64,000 nt of DNA, taken from NCBI GenBank assembly GCA_964019415.1, contig OZ025887.1, positions 1 to 64,000 on the forward strand, in the 5' to 3' direction. Below the pieces are notes generated by a model that saw nothing but the letters and a program-made list of their open reading frames with translations, did no database searches and had not been told where the DNA came from. Below, piece by piece: positions 20,866 through 31,590 of this stretch. This DNA comes from Ianthella basta (taxonomy: Eukaryota > Porifera > Demospongiae > Verongiida > Ianthellidae). A program made the position numbers and the translations under genes. The number at the start of each line of letters is the position of its first letter. Within the stretch, counting starts at the first letter, position 1.

Positions 20866-20985
20866 GGCCCATTTTCCTTTTTTACCCCAAGGGATTCCTA
20901 ACAACATGTCTGATGCAGATTTACCATTTTGGATAAAATTGCAGGGTTTCCAAAAATGGGCCGCCTTTTGGGCCACTCCCAAAGT
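20866..20985 (-). repeat. Inverted unit of the 115-bp array
   Basis: Directly after the array the same unit appears once on the opposite strand (CCTTTTTTACCCCAAGGG, then ATGTCTGATGCAGATTTACC, then CAGGGTTTCCAAAAATGGG). Diverged inverted units also precede the array, so the direct units are bracketed by inverted ones. Confidence 0.75.
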
Positions 20986-21234
20986 GGCCCATTCTTTCCT
21001 TTTTGAACTAGGGATTTTTTCACTCACAGAAATAGTAACTAGGAAGGTAGTAGGTATCCATTCCACAAAAATATTTTTTCTACTGCTTTCAGGAAAAAAT
21101 GGGCCACTGGGCCACTTTGGCCTATTTTGGGCCCAATTTTTTTTTCAATTCTGGGAAATAAACTTTACATGTTTGACATAGAATTCTAAAATTTGCTAGA
21201 AAAGTTCGCTTCTGGACTCCTGAAACACTAAAAA

Positions 21235-21687
21235 ATGAAGATTCTTGGAAATACATGCAATTACAGGAGTGTATATATTGATGCTGTGTTTACAACAGAT
21301 ATTGTGATAGACTACTCTATAGCATTTTGGTTTGGGTCATCATTGTTCCATCCTAACCCTAACCCTAATATGTGCATTATGTGCTTAGGCATGCGACACA
21401 AAGTTGCAGCCAAGGTTCCCAACTTGGATACCACCTGGAACAATGGCAAAAGAGCAAATGTACATGTCAAGTTCACTAAAGAGGACTCACTTCTACAAGT
21501 AATGGTAAGGCATGGACAAAACCACATTCAGCAAAATTCCCAAGAGTCCCACGGTGAACTGCACAAAGGTGCGTGGCCGCTCACTGCAAAACAAAACCCA
21601 AAGCAACAAAGCAGTCCTAGCTACCGAAAAAGGGACAGGGGCGAATTTGGCAGCCCGTTAAGAGCAAAAGTATCAAAAGCACCATAA
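21235..21687 (+). CDS. Unrecognised 150-codon open frame
   Basis: An open frame between two GGCCC-rich blocks. The middle part, GMRHKVAAKVPNLDTTWNNG to DSLLQVM, lies between a plausible acceptor (TTATGTGCTTAG, ends 21389) and a donor (AATG then GTAAGG, 21505), so a single internal exon of about 115 bp is an alternative reading. It begins with telomere-like CCCTAACCCTAA in frame. No family is recognised. Confidence 0.25.
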   Translation: MKILGNTCNYRSVYIDAVFTTDIVIDYSIAFWFGSSLFHPNPNPNMCIMCLGMRHKVAAKVPNLDTTWNNGKRANVHVKFTKEDSLLQVMVRHGQNHIQQNSQESHGELHKGAWPLTAKQNPKQQSSPSYRKRDRGEFGSPLRAKVSKAP

Positions 21688-21689
21688 CC

Positions 21690-22030
21690 AAAATGTGGCC
21701 CAGAGCCCACGGACCTCAGAGGCCCGGAATATCCGCAGTGGTGACCCATTTTGCCAGGAAGAGTGGCCCAAAAGTGGAATGAAAGGTGGCCCAAAAAATA
21801 GAAAGTGGCACATTTTGGTGGCCCAGAATCTCAAAAGTGGCACATTTTGAAATGGGCCAAAGTGACCCAAAATTGGCTAGGGTGGCCCGGAAATCCGCCC
21901 AGTGGCCCAAAATTGCGGCGGGGTGGCCCATTTTGACAAAACGGTGGCCCAAAACGGCCTCCGGTGGCCCGAAATGGGCCACTAACGATGGCCCTAACCC
22001 TAACCCTAACCCTAACCCTAACCCTGGCCC
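21690..22030. repeat. GTGGCCCAAA cluster ending in telomeric repeats
   Basis: GTGGCCC recurs every 15-30 bases to about 21970, then five CCCTAA copies (21991-22024) close the block. The same arrangement, GTGGCCC words followed by CCCTAA repeats, occurs again at 28611-28967. Confidence 0.8.
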
Positions 22031-22199
22031 TGAAGGACCAGGAACTTGAGGTTGGGTGAGGTTGCGCAACAATGTGAACTCTTTGTCCCCCGCGGGCTGA
22101 GGAACATTTTTTGTTCTACCATGAGGTTACGTAACCTCAACCTCACTCTAACCTCAGTAACCTCAAACGCGCCAAAACATTCCTTAGGTCACTTCTGAT

Positions 22200-24130
22200 G
22201 CTCCCCTGCAAAAATGAAAATTGGGCCACTTTGGGCCACTTCATGGTTCTTTTCTGGCCAAAGTGACCCATTTCTTGTTTTCAGTGCAGTATTAAATATT
22301 TTTGTAGGATTAGCATTCCTCGCATGTGTAAAACTCCATGGTCTGAAAAATTACTTAAATTGTATTTTGTTGCAATTTCTGGGCGTGTTTTTTAGGCAGT
22401 GACCCAAAATTTTATTTTCAACACAAGGGGACAGATTTTTAAGGGTTTACATCCTTGGCGGTAGTTGTCCTTAGTGGTGTAAGAAATTTGGTCCTTGGCC
22501 TTCTGCTGTGGTCTCTGGGCATGATTATATTAAATGTTGACAAAACCTTTTTATTTTATTGCAGTGACAAATTCTTCTTTAGGGTTAGCATCCTTCAAAA
22601 ATAGTCTGCAAATGGGTGTAACACGTTTGCTCATTGGCCCATTGCTGCAATGTCTGGGTGCAATTCTTTCAATAGTGACCCAAATTTTTACTTTTACCAC
22701 ACTAGATTCTTCTTTGGGGTTAGTACCATCAGCAATAATGGTCTTTAATGCTGCAAAGTAATTTTTGTGGTTTACTTCATCGATGTGAGGAACTAAACTT
22801 CATTTTAGGCCAATTCCCACATTTTGGGGCCACCTGGCAGAGCCACTTTTTATTTTATGCCACCTGGCAAAATGTAACCTCATTTCAACTTTATCCATGT
22901 GAAGACCTAAACCTCATTTTGGGCCACTTGGCAAAATTTGACCGCATTTTAACCTCATACTTGTTTACCTCATTTTGGGCCACCTCCTTCATTTTTTGGC
23001 TACTTGGCAAAATTTAATCACATTTTAACCTCATTCATGTGAAGAACCAAATATCATTTTAGGCCACTTTCTGCATTTTTAGGCCATCCTTTAAAAATTT
23101 TCCTCATTTTTGCGACTTATTTTGGGCCCCTGACAAAATTTTGACTATATTTTAACTTAATTCATGTGGAAAACCAAACCTCATTTTAGGCCACTTCCTG
23201 TATTTTTGGACCACCTGGCAATAAAATGCCTCATTTTGAGCCATTTTTATTTTAAGGCCACCTGACAAAAAGTAGCCTCATTCTAACCTCATCCATGTGA
23301 AGAACTAGACCTCATTTTAGGCCACTGTCTGCATTTTAGCCCATCTTTTAAAAATTTGCCTCATTTTTGCGACTTATTTTGGGCCCCTGACATAATTTTG
23401 ACCATATTTTAACTTAATTCATGTGGAAAACCAAACCTCATTTTAGGCCACTTCCTGTATTTTTGGGCCACCTGGCAATAAAGTGCCTCATTTTTAGCCA
23501 TTTTTTAATTTTTGGGCCACCTTACAATATGTATTCTCATTTTGACCTCATCCATGTGAAGAACTAGACCTCATTTTAGGCCACCACCTTCATGTTTGGG
23601 CCACTTGGCAAAATTTATTTGCAATTTAACCTCATTCATGCGAAGAACCAAATCTCATTTTTGGCCACTTTCTGCATTTTTATGCCATCTTTCAAATTTT
23701 GCCTCATTTTTGCGACTTATTTTGAGCCCCTGACAAAATTTAACCTTATTTTAACTTAATCCATGTGAAGAACCAAACCTCATTTTGGGCCACCTTACCA
23801 ATTTAACCTCATTTTAACCTCACCCATGTGAAGTTGCCTTGTTCTTGAGCCACTTATGCTTTTTGGGCCACCTGACTAAATATAACCTCACTTAACCTCA
23901 TCCATGTGAAGAAGCAAACCTCATTTTAGGCCACATCCTGCATTTTTTGGCCACATGTCAAAAGTTGCCCCATTTTTGAGCCATTCTTTCATTTTTAGGC
24001 CACCTGACAAAATTTAACCTCATTTCATCCTCATCCATGTGAAAAACTATACCTCATTTTAGGCCACTTCAGGCCACTTTCACAGTATTGTTTAGCTGCT
24101 GACCTATTAATTTGTTTTTAGTGCAGCAGT
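22200..24130. repeat. Diverged GGGCCACC / AACCTCAT repeats
   Basis: Loose repeats with the recurring words CATCCATGTGAAGAAC, CCTCATTTTAGGCCAC, TTTTGGGCCACCTGGC and TTTAACCTCATT, with unit lengths of roughly 200-250 bp best seen from 22780 to 24060. Copies have drifted. No coding sequence is supported. An oppositely oriented telomeric run (GGGTTAGGGTTAGGG) lies near 24145. Confidence 0.65.
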
Positions 24131-24445
24131 GATTATTTTTGTGGGTTAGGGTTAGGGTAGGCTTCCATGGTCTGAACAAAATGTTCATTTGCCCCTTGTC
24201 GTATTTCCTGGGCAAAATTTATTAATGGTGGCCCATAATTTTAGTTTTACCACAGAGACAGATTATTCTGTGGGGTTAGCATCCTTGGTTATAGTGGTCC
24301 AGAAGTGTGCAAAAATCCTCAGCGGCCATTTCCTACAGTCTCGGGGTACAATGTTTGGGGCAACTTCATTAACCTCAAATGCGCCAAAATGTTCCCAAGG
24401 TCACATCTGATGCTCCCCTGTGCAAACATTTGGTCACTTTAGGCC

Positions 24446-25315
24446 ACTTTCATGGTTTCTTTTGGGCCAAAGTGACCCATTTTTGTATGCAGTGCAGCAA
24501 AAAGTAACTTTTTGTGGGGTTAGCATTCTTGGTAAATGTAGACTTCCATGGTCCAGTTGAATTGTTCAAATTTCATTCGCTGCTGTCTCTGGGCACAATA
24601 TTTTGACAGCGGCCCATCTTGTGGCCCAATATTTCATTTCTCAACAATGACCATTTATTTTACTGAAAACTCAAGCCATGAAAGATGCTGACATTAACCT
24701 AATGAAAAATAACTTCAATGGTTCTTTGAAACAAATTTGGGCCACTAAGTGGCCTGCAGTGGCCCATAATTCATTCTATGAGCCATGGAGTGCATAAACA
24801 TTCAAAATGAAAACCATAAAGGGTCCACATCTGTTTTACCAGAAGAAAGAAATTGTAGCACTTTCCAATGAAAAGGGGCCACTTTCATGGTTTATTTTGG
24901 GCCAAAGTGACCCATTTTTTGTATTCAGTGCAGCAAAAAGTAACTTTTTGTGGGGTTAGCATTCTTGATAAATGTAGACTTCCATGGTCCAGTTGAATTG
25001 TTCAAATTTCATTCGCTGCTGTCTCTGGGCACAATATTTTGACAGTGGCCCATCTTGTGGCCCAATATTTCATTTCTCAACCATGACCATTTATTTTACT
25101 GAAAACTCAAGCCATGAAAGATGCTGACATTAACCTGATGAAAAATAACTTCGATGGTTCTTTGAAACAAATTTGGGCCACTAAGTGGCCCGCAGTGGCC
25201 CATAATTCATTCTATGAGCCATGGAGTGCATAAACATTCAAAATAAAAACCATAAAGGGTCCACATCTGTTTTACCAGAAGAAAGAAATTATACCACTTT
25301 TAAATGAAAATGGGC
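24446..25315. repeat. About 434-bp tandem duplication
   Basis: Two closely similar copies, beginning TTTCATGGTTTCTTTTGGGC at about 24449 and its variant at about 24886, share blocks such as CAGTGCAGCAAAAAGTAACT, CATTCGCTGCTGTCTCTGGG and CATAAAGGGTCCACATCTG. They contain further GGCCCA words but no coding sequence. Confidence 0.85.
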
Positions 25316-25421
25316 CACTTGGGTCAAAGTGGCCCAAAAGTGGCCCAAAATACTAAAATTTTTATTTTGAACAAGAAGATGAATGGTGCAAGAAATAATC
25401 TATTTCGAACATCTTTAAGGG

Positions 25422-25468
25422 TTGGCTGATTGCAAGCATTATCTAGTCGCCTACCAAACCAAAAATGT
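25422..25468. repeat. 47-bp segment shared with 28560-28605
   Basis: GGTTGGCTGATTGCAAGC through ATCTAGTCGCCTACCAAACC matches 28560-28605 with a few changes. Both sit at the border between a GGCCCA block and other sequence, suggesting an old element end or duplication border. Confidence 0.5.
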
Positions 25469-25893
25469 AGAGTGGCCAACATAACATGTGAACTTATGGC
25501 TGTTGCTAAGTGAAACTTGATCTGCTCTTCCTCCTTATTAAAGAATCTAAATCTCTATCTGGGTGCTCCACAGCTGGCAGATTCACCTTCTGTGGATGAG
25601 GGAGACGGCTTCTTTACTGTGACCAGTAAACCTAGTTTCTCCCACTGCTGCAGTTTCTCCATGCTACAGAAAGCAACTGCAGCATTTTTAGCCCTTGTGA
25701 TTGCTCTGTAGAACCTGGCATGTGTTTCAATTGAATGCGTCATCTGGTTTTGCATCAGTGTAGCTATTGCTCCAGAGACGTTTCAGGCTAAGCTGGTGGC
25801 ACCAGTTTTCTCACCAACATAGCTGAGGAAATGTTCACTTGGTACATGCGGCCAAAGGACTGCACTAAGTTGTGCATGCTTTGGATTGGCCTG
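25469..25893 (-). pseudogene. Second tyrosine-recombinase-like gene, decayed copy A
   Basis: On the minus strand conserved blocks read EKTGATSLA, NQMTHSIETHARFYRAI and the start of a Myb/SANT-like segment (RFRFFNKEEEQIK). This resembles the C-terminal end of a tyrosine recombinase domain: an Arg block, H-S and then Tyr in ARFYR. In-frame stops lie after SLA and before RFRF, and homology to copy B ends at SSHVM. The proteins are unlike those of the recombinase family at 1-18 kb. Non-functional as it stands. Confidence 0.55.
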
Positions 25894-26177
25894 CCCCCAG
25901 GCAAAGCCAGCAAATTGGGCACATGCAACAAAGAACACTTTTCTTCATAAATGCTTCAGAAAGGAAGAATAAGTTCTGCAATTTTGCTCAATCCAGGCTC
26001 TCAAATTGTGTGCACATTATGCCCAGTCACATGCGTAGCCATGGTAACATAGAAGAATGTGATTACCCACACAATTCACCCTATGTAAACAATGTTTGAC
26101 ATAATCCACATGCTTAGGGTTTAGTTTGATTCCCTAACAATGACTCCATAATATGATATATATCTATGGGTATAAAA

Positions 26178-26446
26178 ACATAGAATACAAGTCGGCAAAT
26201 TACAGAAAAGCAAGCTCGTTGCAGCTAACGTAAGTCAACAGTATTCAAATCATGAGTAGTAGTTTAATGGAAATCAAGCCTGCCAGTGCCAGCGAGTATA
26301 ACAACATAGAATATAAGTCAGCAAATTACAGAAAAGCAAGTTAGTTGCAGCTAACGAAAGTCAACAGAATTCAAAGCATGAGCAGCAGTTTAATGGAAAT
26401 CAAGCCTGCCAGTGTCAGCGGAATACAAATACAAGTCAGCAAGTTA
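26178..26446. repeat. About 126-bp tandem duplication
   Basis: Two and a bit diverged units share AAGTC(G/A)GCAAATTACAGAAA, GTTGCAGCTAACG and TTTAATGGAAATCAAGCC. It lies between the two recombinase-like pseudogene copies. Confidence 0.8.
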
Positions 26447-26482
26447 TGTACTAGTAAAAAGTAAGTTGTAATGCTGCCTCGA

Positions 26483-26985
26483 TCACTTCATAATGTTCTT
26501 AACTTTGTCCTGGATCTGCTTTGGACTGCGATCCAGAGGATTCTTGGCCAAGAAGGCCCTACAAGCTTCCAGGCTTGGCGTAACATGTGAACGTATGGCT
26601 GTTGCAAAGTGAGACTTGATCTGCTCTTCCTCCTTATTAGAGAATCTAAATCTCTTTCTTTGTGCTCCACAGCTGGCAGTTTCACCTTCTGTGGCCGAGG
26701 AAGATGGCTTCTTTACTATCATCAGTAAACCTGGTTTCTCCTGCTGCTGCAGTTTCTCCATGCTGCAGCATCTTTAGCCCCTGTGATTGCTCTGTAGAAC
26801 CTGGCATGTGTCTCGGTTGAATGCGCCATCTGGTTTTGCACCAGTGTGGCAGTTTTTCCAGAGACGTTTCGGGCTAAGCTGGTCGCACCAGTTTTTCTCA
26901 CCAACGTAGCTGAGGGAATGTTCACTAGGTACATGCGGCCAAAGGATTGCATTAAGTTGTGCATGTTTTGGATTGGCTGCCCTAA
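26483..26985 (-). pseudogene. Second tyrosine-recombinase-like gene, decayed copy B
   Basis: This longer copy reads LVRKTGATSLARNVSG, QNQMAHSTETHARFYRAI, then after a frameshift MEKLQQQEKPGLL, an acidic/Ser linker, and a Myb/SANT-like domain KRFRFSNKEEEQIKSHFATA to KQIQDKVKNIMK and a stop. Arg (VRK), His (AHS) and Tyr (RFYR) of a tyrosine recombinase are present. The frameshift comes from loss of 13 bases relative to copy A between two CTGCAG-like repeats near 26765. Proteins with this recombinase-like plus SANT-like layout are common in aquatic animals; that is recollection, not a search. Copies A and B are a local duplication about 1 kb apart. Confidence 0.6.
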
Positions 26986-27459
26986 CCCTAACCATTCAAT
27001 AACTAGCTACCACTTTCCGCTCCCTCAAAGTTGGCAGGATTTTGGCTACAATTTTGATTATGGTCAATAGTGCATAAAGTGCAATTTCTACTGGCATGCT
27101 CACATACTTAATTGCAACCATGTGCTTCTTCTGCTGTCCTATATATAGATTACAGCGAAGGTACTGTATCGCACGTGGGACATGTCCTATGTAAACAATG
27201 CGGGCCGATTTTTGACCTTCGTATTCTTTGCTCTTTCTCCTGTAGATAGGATCTGCACAAGGCAAGCTGTGTATGTAATTGAAGCTGCATTCTTGTACTT
27301 CAATTTAACGCAACAAGTATTTCATTGACGGCTTCCTTGACGGGGAATCGCCGCCGACAAGAGTACCTAAAAAAAGGCAGGAAAACGCCGATCGACTTCG
27401 TGGGAGAGGCTAAAAGTGAATGAAATTGCACAGAAGGATGTACAATCACATCATCGAAG
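26986..27459. other. Non-coding spacer
   Basis: A short CCCTAACCCTAACC at its left edge; nothing else supported. Confidence 0.35.
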
Positions 27460-27598
27460 TTTTCCATGTGACCGCTTTTGATAAACCGATCTGGTGCAGA
27501 GTTACATCGCGAAAACCATATTCTTCCTTCGCGGCCGAAACTTTGGCACTGGATAACTCACGATAGGAACCTCATACTAAAAGCGGTCACATGGAGAA
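27460..27598. mobile_element. Small inverted-repeat element, 20-bp ends
   Basis: The 20 bases at 27460-27479 (TTTTCCATGTGACCGCTTTT) reappear inverted at 27579-27598 with one mismatch, 99 bases apart. It is a candidate MITE or structured element. No convincing target duplication was found. Confidence 0.5.
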
Positions 27599-28559
27599 GT
27601 TGTAAATCATCCTTAAGTTACGATATATGGTCTCATCGTGCAAAGGGCTGGTGTCCTTCAAAGTCGGGAAGGCGATTTACTGCAAAACTCAATTCTGCCA
27701 TCTCGAAATGCTTCAGTCACACGACAATCTCGTGACATGCCAAATATGGAATACAAAACGGAAGCAAAGCTCTGACGTCATTTAACGTTTGCCGTATATG
27801 AGATGCAAGATTCATTTGCAAAAAAGCCATGAAACCTTGATCCTTTCGAAGTTTAAGAACGGCGAAGATTTTATCTCTGTTTCTCTCTTACCATAACTCT
27901 TTGTTGTCTCCTAAAAGCTCGTTTCTTGCCATTACCGGATATGACGTTCGATTACACGGGCCTCTCCTATCACGCGCACATCACATGCAAAGCAAGCGTT
28001 GTCGTGGCAACACAGGAATTTCACACCTCAAGGTCCGAATACCACAAGGTTCACGTTGTGTAAACAGAGTGGACATGTCCCACGGGCGATAGCTATACAT
28101 GAAGCCTCCACCTAGACTCCAATAGAGATTGCAGATAAATCACCATTGGTTACATGTGTATGAAAGCAAGGCACAAGGAGACAGACTACTACTGAACAAA
28201 TAGATTCATAGCTTGATGCAAAATATTCTGCTTGAGTTTAACCGATAATTTCCTTTCCTTCCTTTTCAGAATGTCTTCACACCAGCGGTGCAATTCTACA
28301 CTCCCTTGAAAGCCGTGACATTCTGGCCAAATATCATAGCAGCATTTGTGATAACAGATCTCTAAGGGTTCCCGAGGGTCCTGTGTAAAACGCCTAGAGG
28401 TCAGAATATCTTGTATTTACAACTCCAGAGGAGACGAGACACCTGACCCCTCCTACTCCAGATGCACACACAGTCTAACTCAAGGGCTGATCCTAAGCAA
28501 AGTGAAAGAGAAAAGAGAAAGGAAGGTACAGTCTTACTGTCTTAGATTTAGGTTTTATG
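27599..28559. other. Non-coding spacer
   Basis: No repeat array, structured RNA or credible coding sequence is seen. Confidence 0.35.
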
Positions 28560-28610
28560 AATTGGTTGATTACCAGCACTATCTAGTCTCCTACCAAACA
28601 TAAAATGCCA

Positions 28611-28967
28611 GTGAAACTGGACTGCAGTGGCCCAAGTGCAGTGGCCCGTGAAATTCCAATGAGGCCAAAGTCACCCAGGTTGTGGCCCAATTTTAGCGGC
28701 CCCAAAAAAACAGAGTGGCCCGGAAACTATCAAAAGTGGCCCAGAACACTCTTACAGTGGCCCACTTTCAGTGGCCCAGGAATTCCCACAGTGGCCCGGG
28801 ATTTTTCAAAAGTGGCCCAGGAATGTCAAAAAGTGACCCGAGGATCGGAAAAGTGACCCAATTTGGCCAAAAATGGCCCAATTTTGGGCTACTTTCATGG
28901 CCCTAACCCTAACCCTAACCCTAACCCTAACCCTAACCTTAACCCTAACCCTAACCCTAACCCTAAG
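28611..28967. repeat. GTGGCCC cluster ending in telomeric repeats
   Basis: GTGGCCC recurs about every 20-35 bases to 28900 and is followed by about eleven CCCTAA-type copies (28902-28967), one changed to CCTTAA. The order matches 21690-22030. Confidence 0.85.
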
Positions 28968-28974
28968 ATGGCAC

Positions 28975-29409
28975 TGGACCCCTTATAGGATGCAATGACC
29001 CCCTACAAAATGCACTAGACGCCCTACAGGATGCGCCAGATCCACTACAGGATGCACTTGATCCACTACAGGATGCACTGGACCCCCGAGAAGATGCACT
29101 GGACCCCTTACAGAATGTACTGGACCTCCTACATGATGCACTGGACCCTTATAGGACACACTGTACTTCCTATAGGTTGCACTGGACCCCTTATGGGATG
29201 CACTGGACCCCCTACAAGATGCACTGGACCCCCTACAGAATGTACAGGACCTCCTACAGGATGCACTGGACCCCCTACAGGGTGCACTGGACCCCCTACA
29301 GGATGCACTGGATCCCCTACAGGATGCACTGGACCCTCTAAAGGATGTACTGAATCCTGTACTGGATGCACATCATCCCCTACAGGATGCACCGAATACC
29401 CTACAAGAT
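28975..29409. repeat. 21-bp minisatellite (left part)
   Basis: Units close to CTACAGGATGCACTGGACCC plus one base, about 20 copies. The frames encode TGCTGPP-like heptapeptides because 21 is a multiple of three; they are not counted as genes. Confidence 0.92.
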
Positions 29410-29821
29410 GCGACTACTGTGTCACCCTTCACGAATTAATTCTTTTAGATACTCCTATTTTGTAAATGCACCTTTTTTGTGGAATGATTTACCAACTGAT
29501 ATCACCAGTACTGTCTCCTTTACAACATTTAAGCATGCCTTATACACTCACCTATCCACAAATCAATCCAGCTAAATAAATTTTTCAACCATCTCTGTAT
29601 ATAAATATATAATTACATGTCGCTCTTAAAGTTATGTCATACTGATAACATTATTGATTTCCCTTCTTATATATTAGACCTATTTTTATCACATGTAACA
29701 TGTTACTGTATCACATCATCTTTAGAACTGGGGAGCACATATATAGGCAATGCCTCCTGTGTACCCAACTCAAGTATATTTTCACTTTGAGTGAAATTGT
29801 ATGAATATGAATATGAATATG
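29410..29821 (+). mobile_element. 5'-truncated non-LTR retrotransposon 3' end
   Basis: The frame ending at 29575 encodes INSFRYSYFVNAPFLWNDLP and FKHALYTHL, the typical C-terminal tail of CR1/L2/Jockey-type reverse transcriptase proteins (S-F-x-WN-LP, then FK). An AT-rich 3' untranslated region follows and ends in TGAATATGAATATGAATATG, a short-period tail as in many LINEs. It interrupts the 21-bp minisatellite, which resumes at 29822. Only about 50 codons remain, so it is inactive. Confidence 0.75.
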
Positions 29822-31590
29822 ATGCATTGGACCCCCTACAAGATGCACTGCACCCCCTACAAGATGCACTGGGCTCCCTACAGCATGCACTGGACCCTTA
29901 TAGGATGCACTGGATCCCCTATAGCTTGCACTGGACCCCTTATGGGATGCACTGGACCCCCAATAGGTTGCACTGGACCCTTTATGGGATGCACTGGATC
30001 CCCTACAGGATGCACTAGACCCCCTACAAGATGTACTGCACCACCTACAAGATGCACTGGACCCCTACAGGATGCACTGGACTCCTTATAGGATGCACTC
30101 GATCCCCTATGAGTTTCATTGGATACCTTATGGGATGCACTGGACCCCCTATAGGTTGCACTGGATCCCCTGTAGGATGCACTGGACCCCCTACAGGATG
30201 CACTGGACCCCCTACAGTATGCACTGGACCCCCTACAGTATGCACTGGACCCCCTACAGGATGTACTGGACCCCTACTGTATGTACAGGACCCCCTACAA
30301 GATGCACTGGACCCCCTATAAAATGCTCTGGACCCCTTATTGGATGCACTGGACCCCATACAGGATGTACTGAATCCCCTATAGGATGCACTGGACCCCC
30401 TATTAGACACACTAGACCCCCTATAGGTTGCACTGGACCCCCTACACGATGCACTGGACACACTACAGGATGCACTGGAAAATCTATTGTATGCACTGGA
30501 CCCCCTACAAGATGCACTGGACCCCTTATAGGATGCAATGGACCCCTTATGGGATGCACTGGACTACCTACAGGATATACTGAATCCCCTAAAGGATGCA
30601 CTGGACCCCCTATTGGACAACTAGAACCCCTATAGGTTGCACTGGACCCCCTACACGATGCACTGGACCTCCTACAGGATGCACTGGACCTCCTACAGGA
30701 TGCACTAGACCCCATAAGGATGTACTAGACCCCCTACAGGGCGCACTAGACCCCCTATGGGTTCCACTTCACCCCTTATGGGATGCGCTTGACCCCCTAT
30801 AGGTTGAACTGGACCCCTAAAGGATGCACTGGCCCCCCTACGAGATGCATTTGACCCCCTATAAAACGCACTAGACCCCCTATAGAAGCACTGGACCCCT
30901 TATTGGATGCACTGGACACCTTATGGGATTCCCTGGACCCCTACAAGATGCACTGGACCCACTAAAGTATGCACTGGACCCCCGGCAACATGCATTGGAC
31001 CCCCTATAGGACGCACTGGACCACCTATGGGTTACACTGGACCCCTTATCGGATGCACTGGACCCCTACAGGATGCACTGGACCCCCTACTGGATGCACT
31101 GGACCCACTACAGGATGCACTGGACCCCCTACTGGATGCACTGGACCCACTACAGGATGCACTGGACCCCCTACAGGATGCACTGGACCCCCTACAGGTT
31201 GCACTGGACCTCCTACAACATGCACTTGACCCCCTATACGACACAGTGGACCCCCTATAGGTTCCACTATACCCCTTATGGGATGGACTGGACCACCTAC
31301 AGGATGCACTGGACCCCCAGCAAGATGCTATGGACCCCCTACAGGATGCACTGGACCCTCTACAGGATGTACTGAACCCCCTACCAGATGCACTGGACCC
31401 CGTAAAAGATGCACTGGACACCTTGCTAACCCTGCAAAATGAACTGCACCTCCTATAGGACGCAATGGACCCCCTACAGGATTCACTGGACCCCTGGCAA
31501 GATGCACTGGACCCCCTACAACATGCACTGGACTCCCTATAGAACGCACTGGACCACCTATAGGTTGCACTGGACCCCTTATGGGATGCA
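29822..31590. repeat. 21-bp minisatellite (right part)
   Basis: About 80 diverged copies of the same GGATGCACTGGACCCCCTA unit as at 28975-29409. It ends at a border with the 10-bp satellite (CACTGATTGCAAGATGAGGC). Open frames on both strands repeat with the unit. Confidence 0.93.

Noticed and set aside
19434-20872. Repeated frames reading GLNCRVSKNGPPFWAKVAHF
   Set aside because: They recur with the 115-bp unit on both strands and are explained fully by the tandem array.
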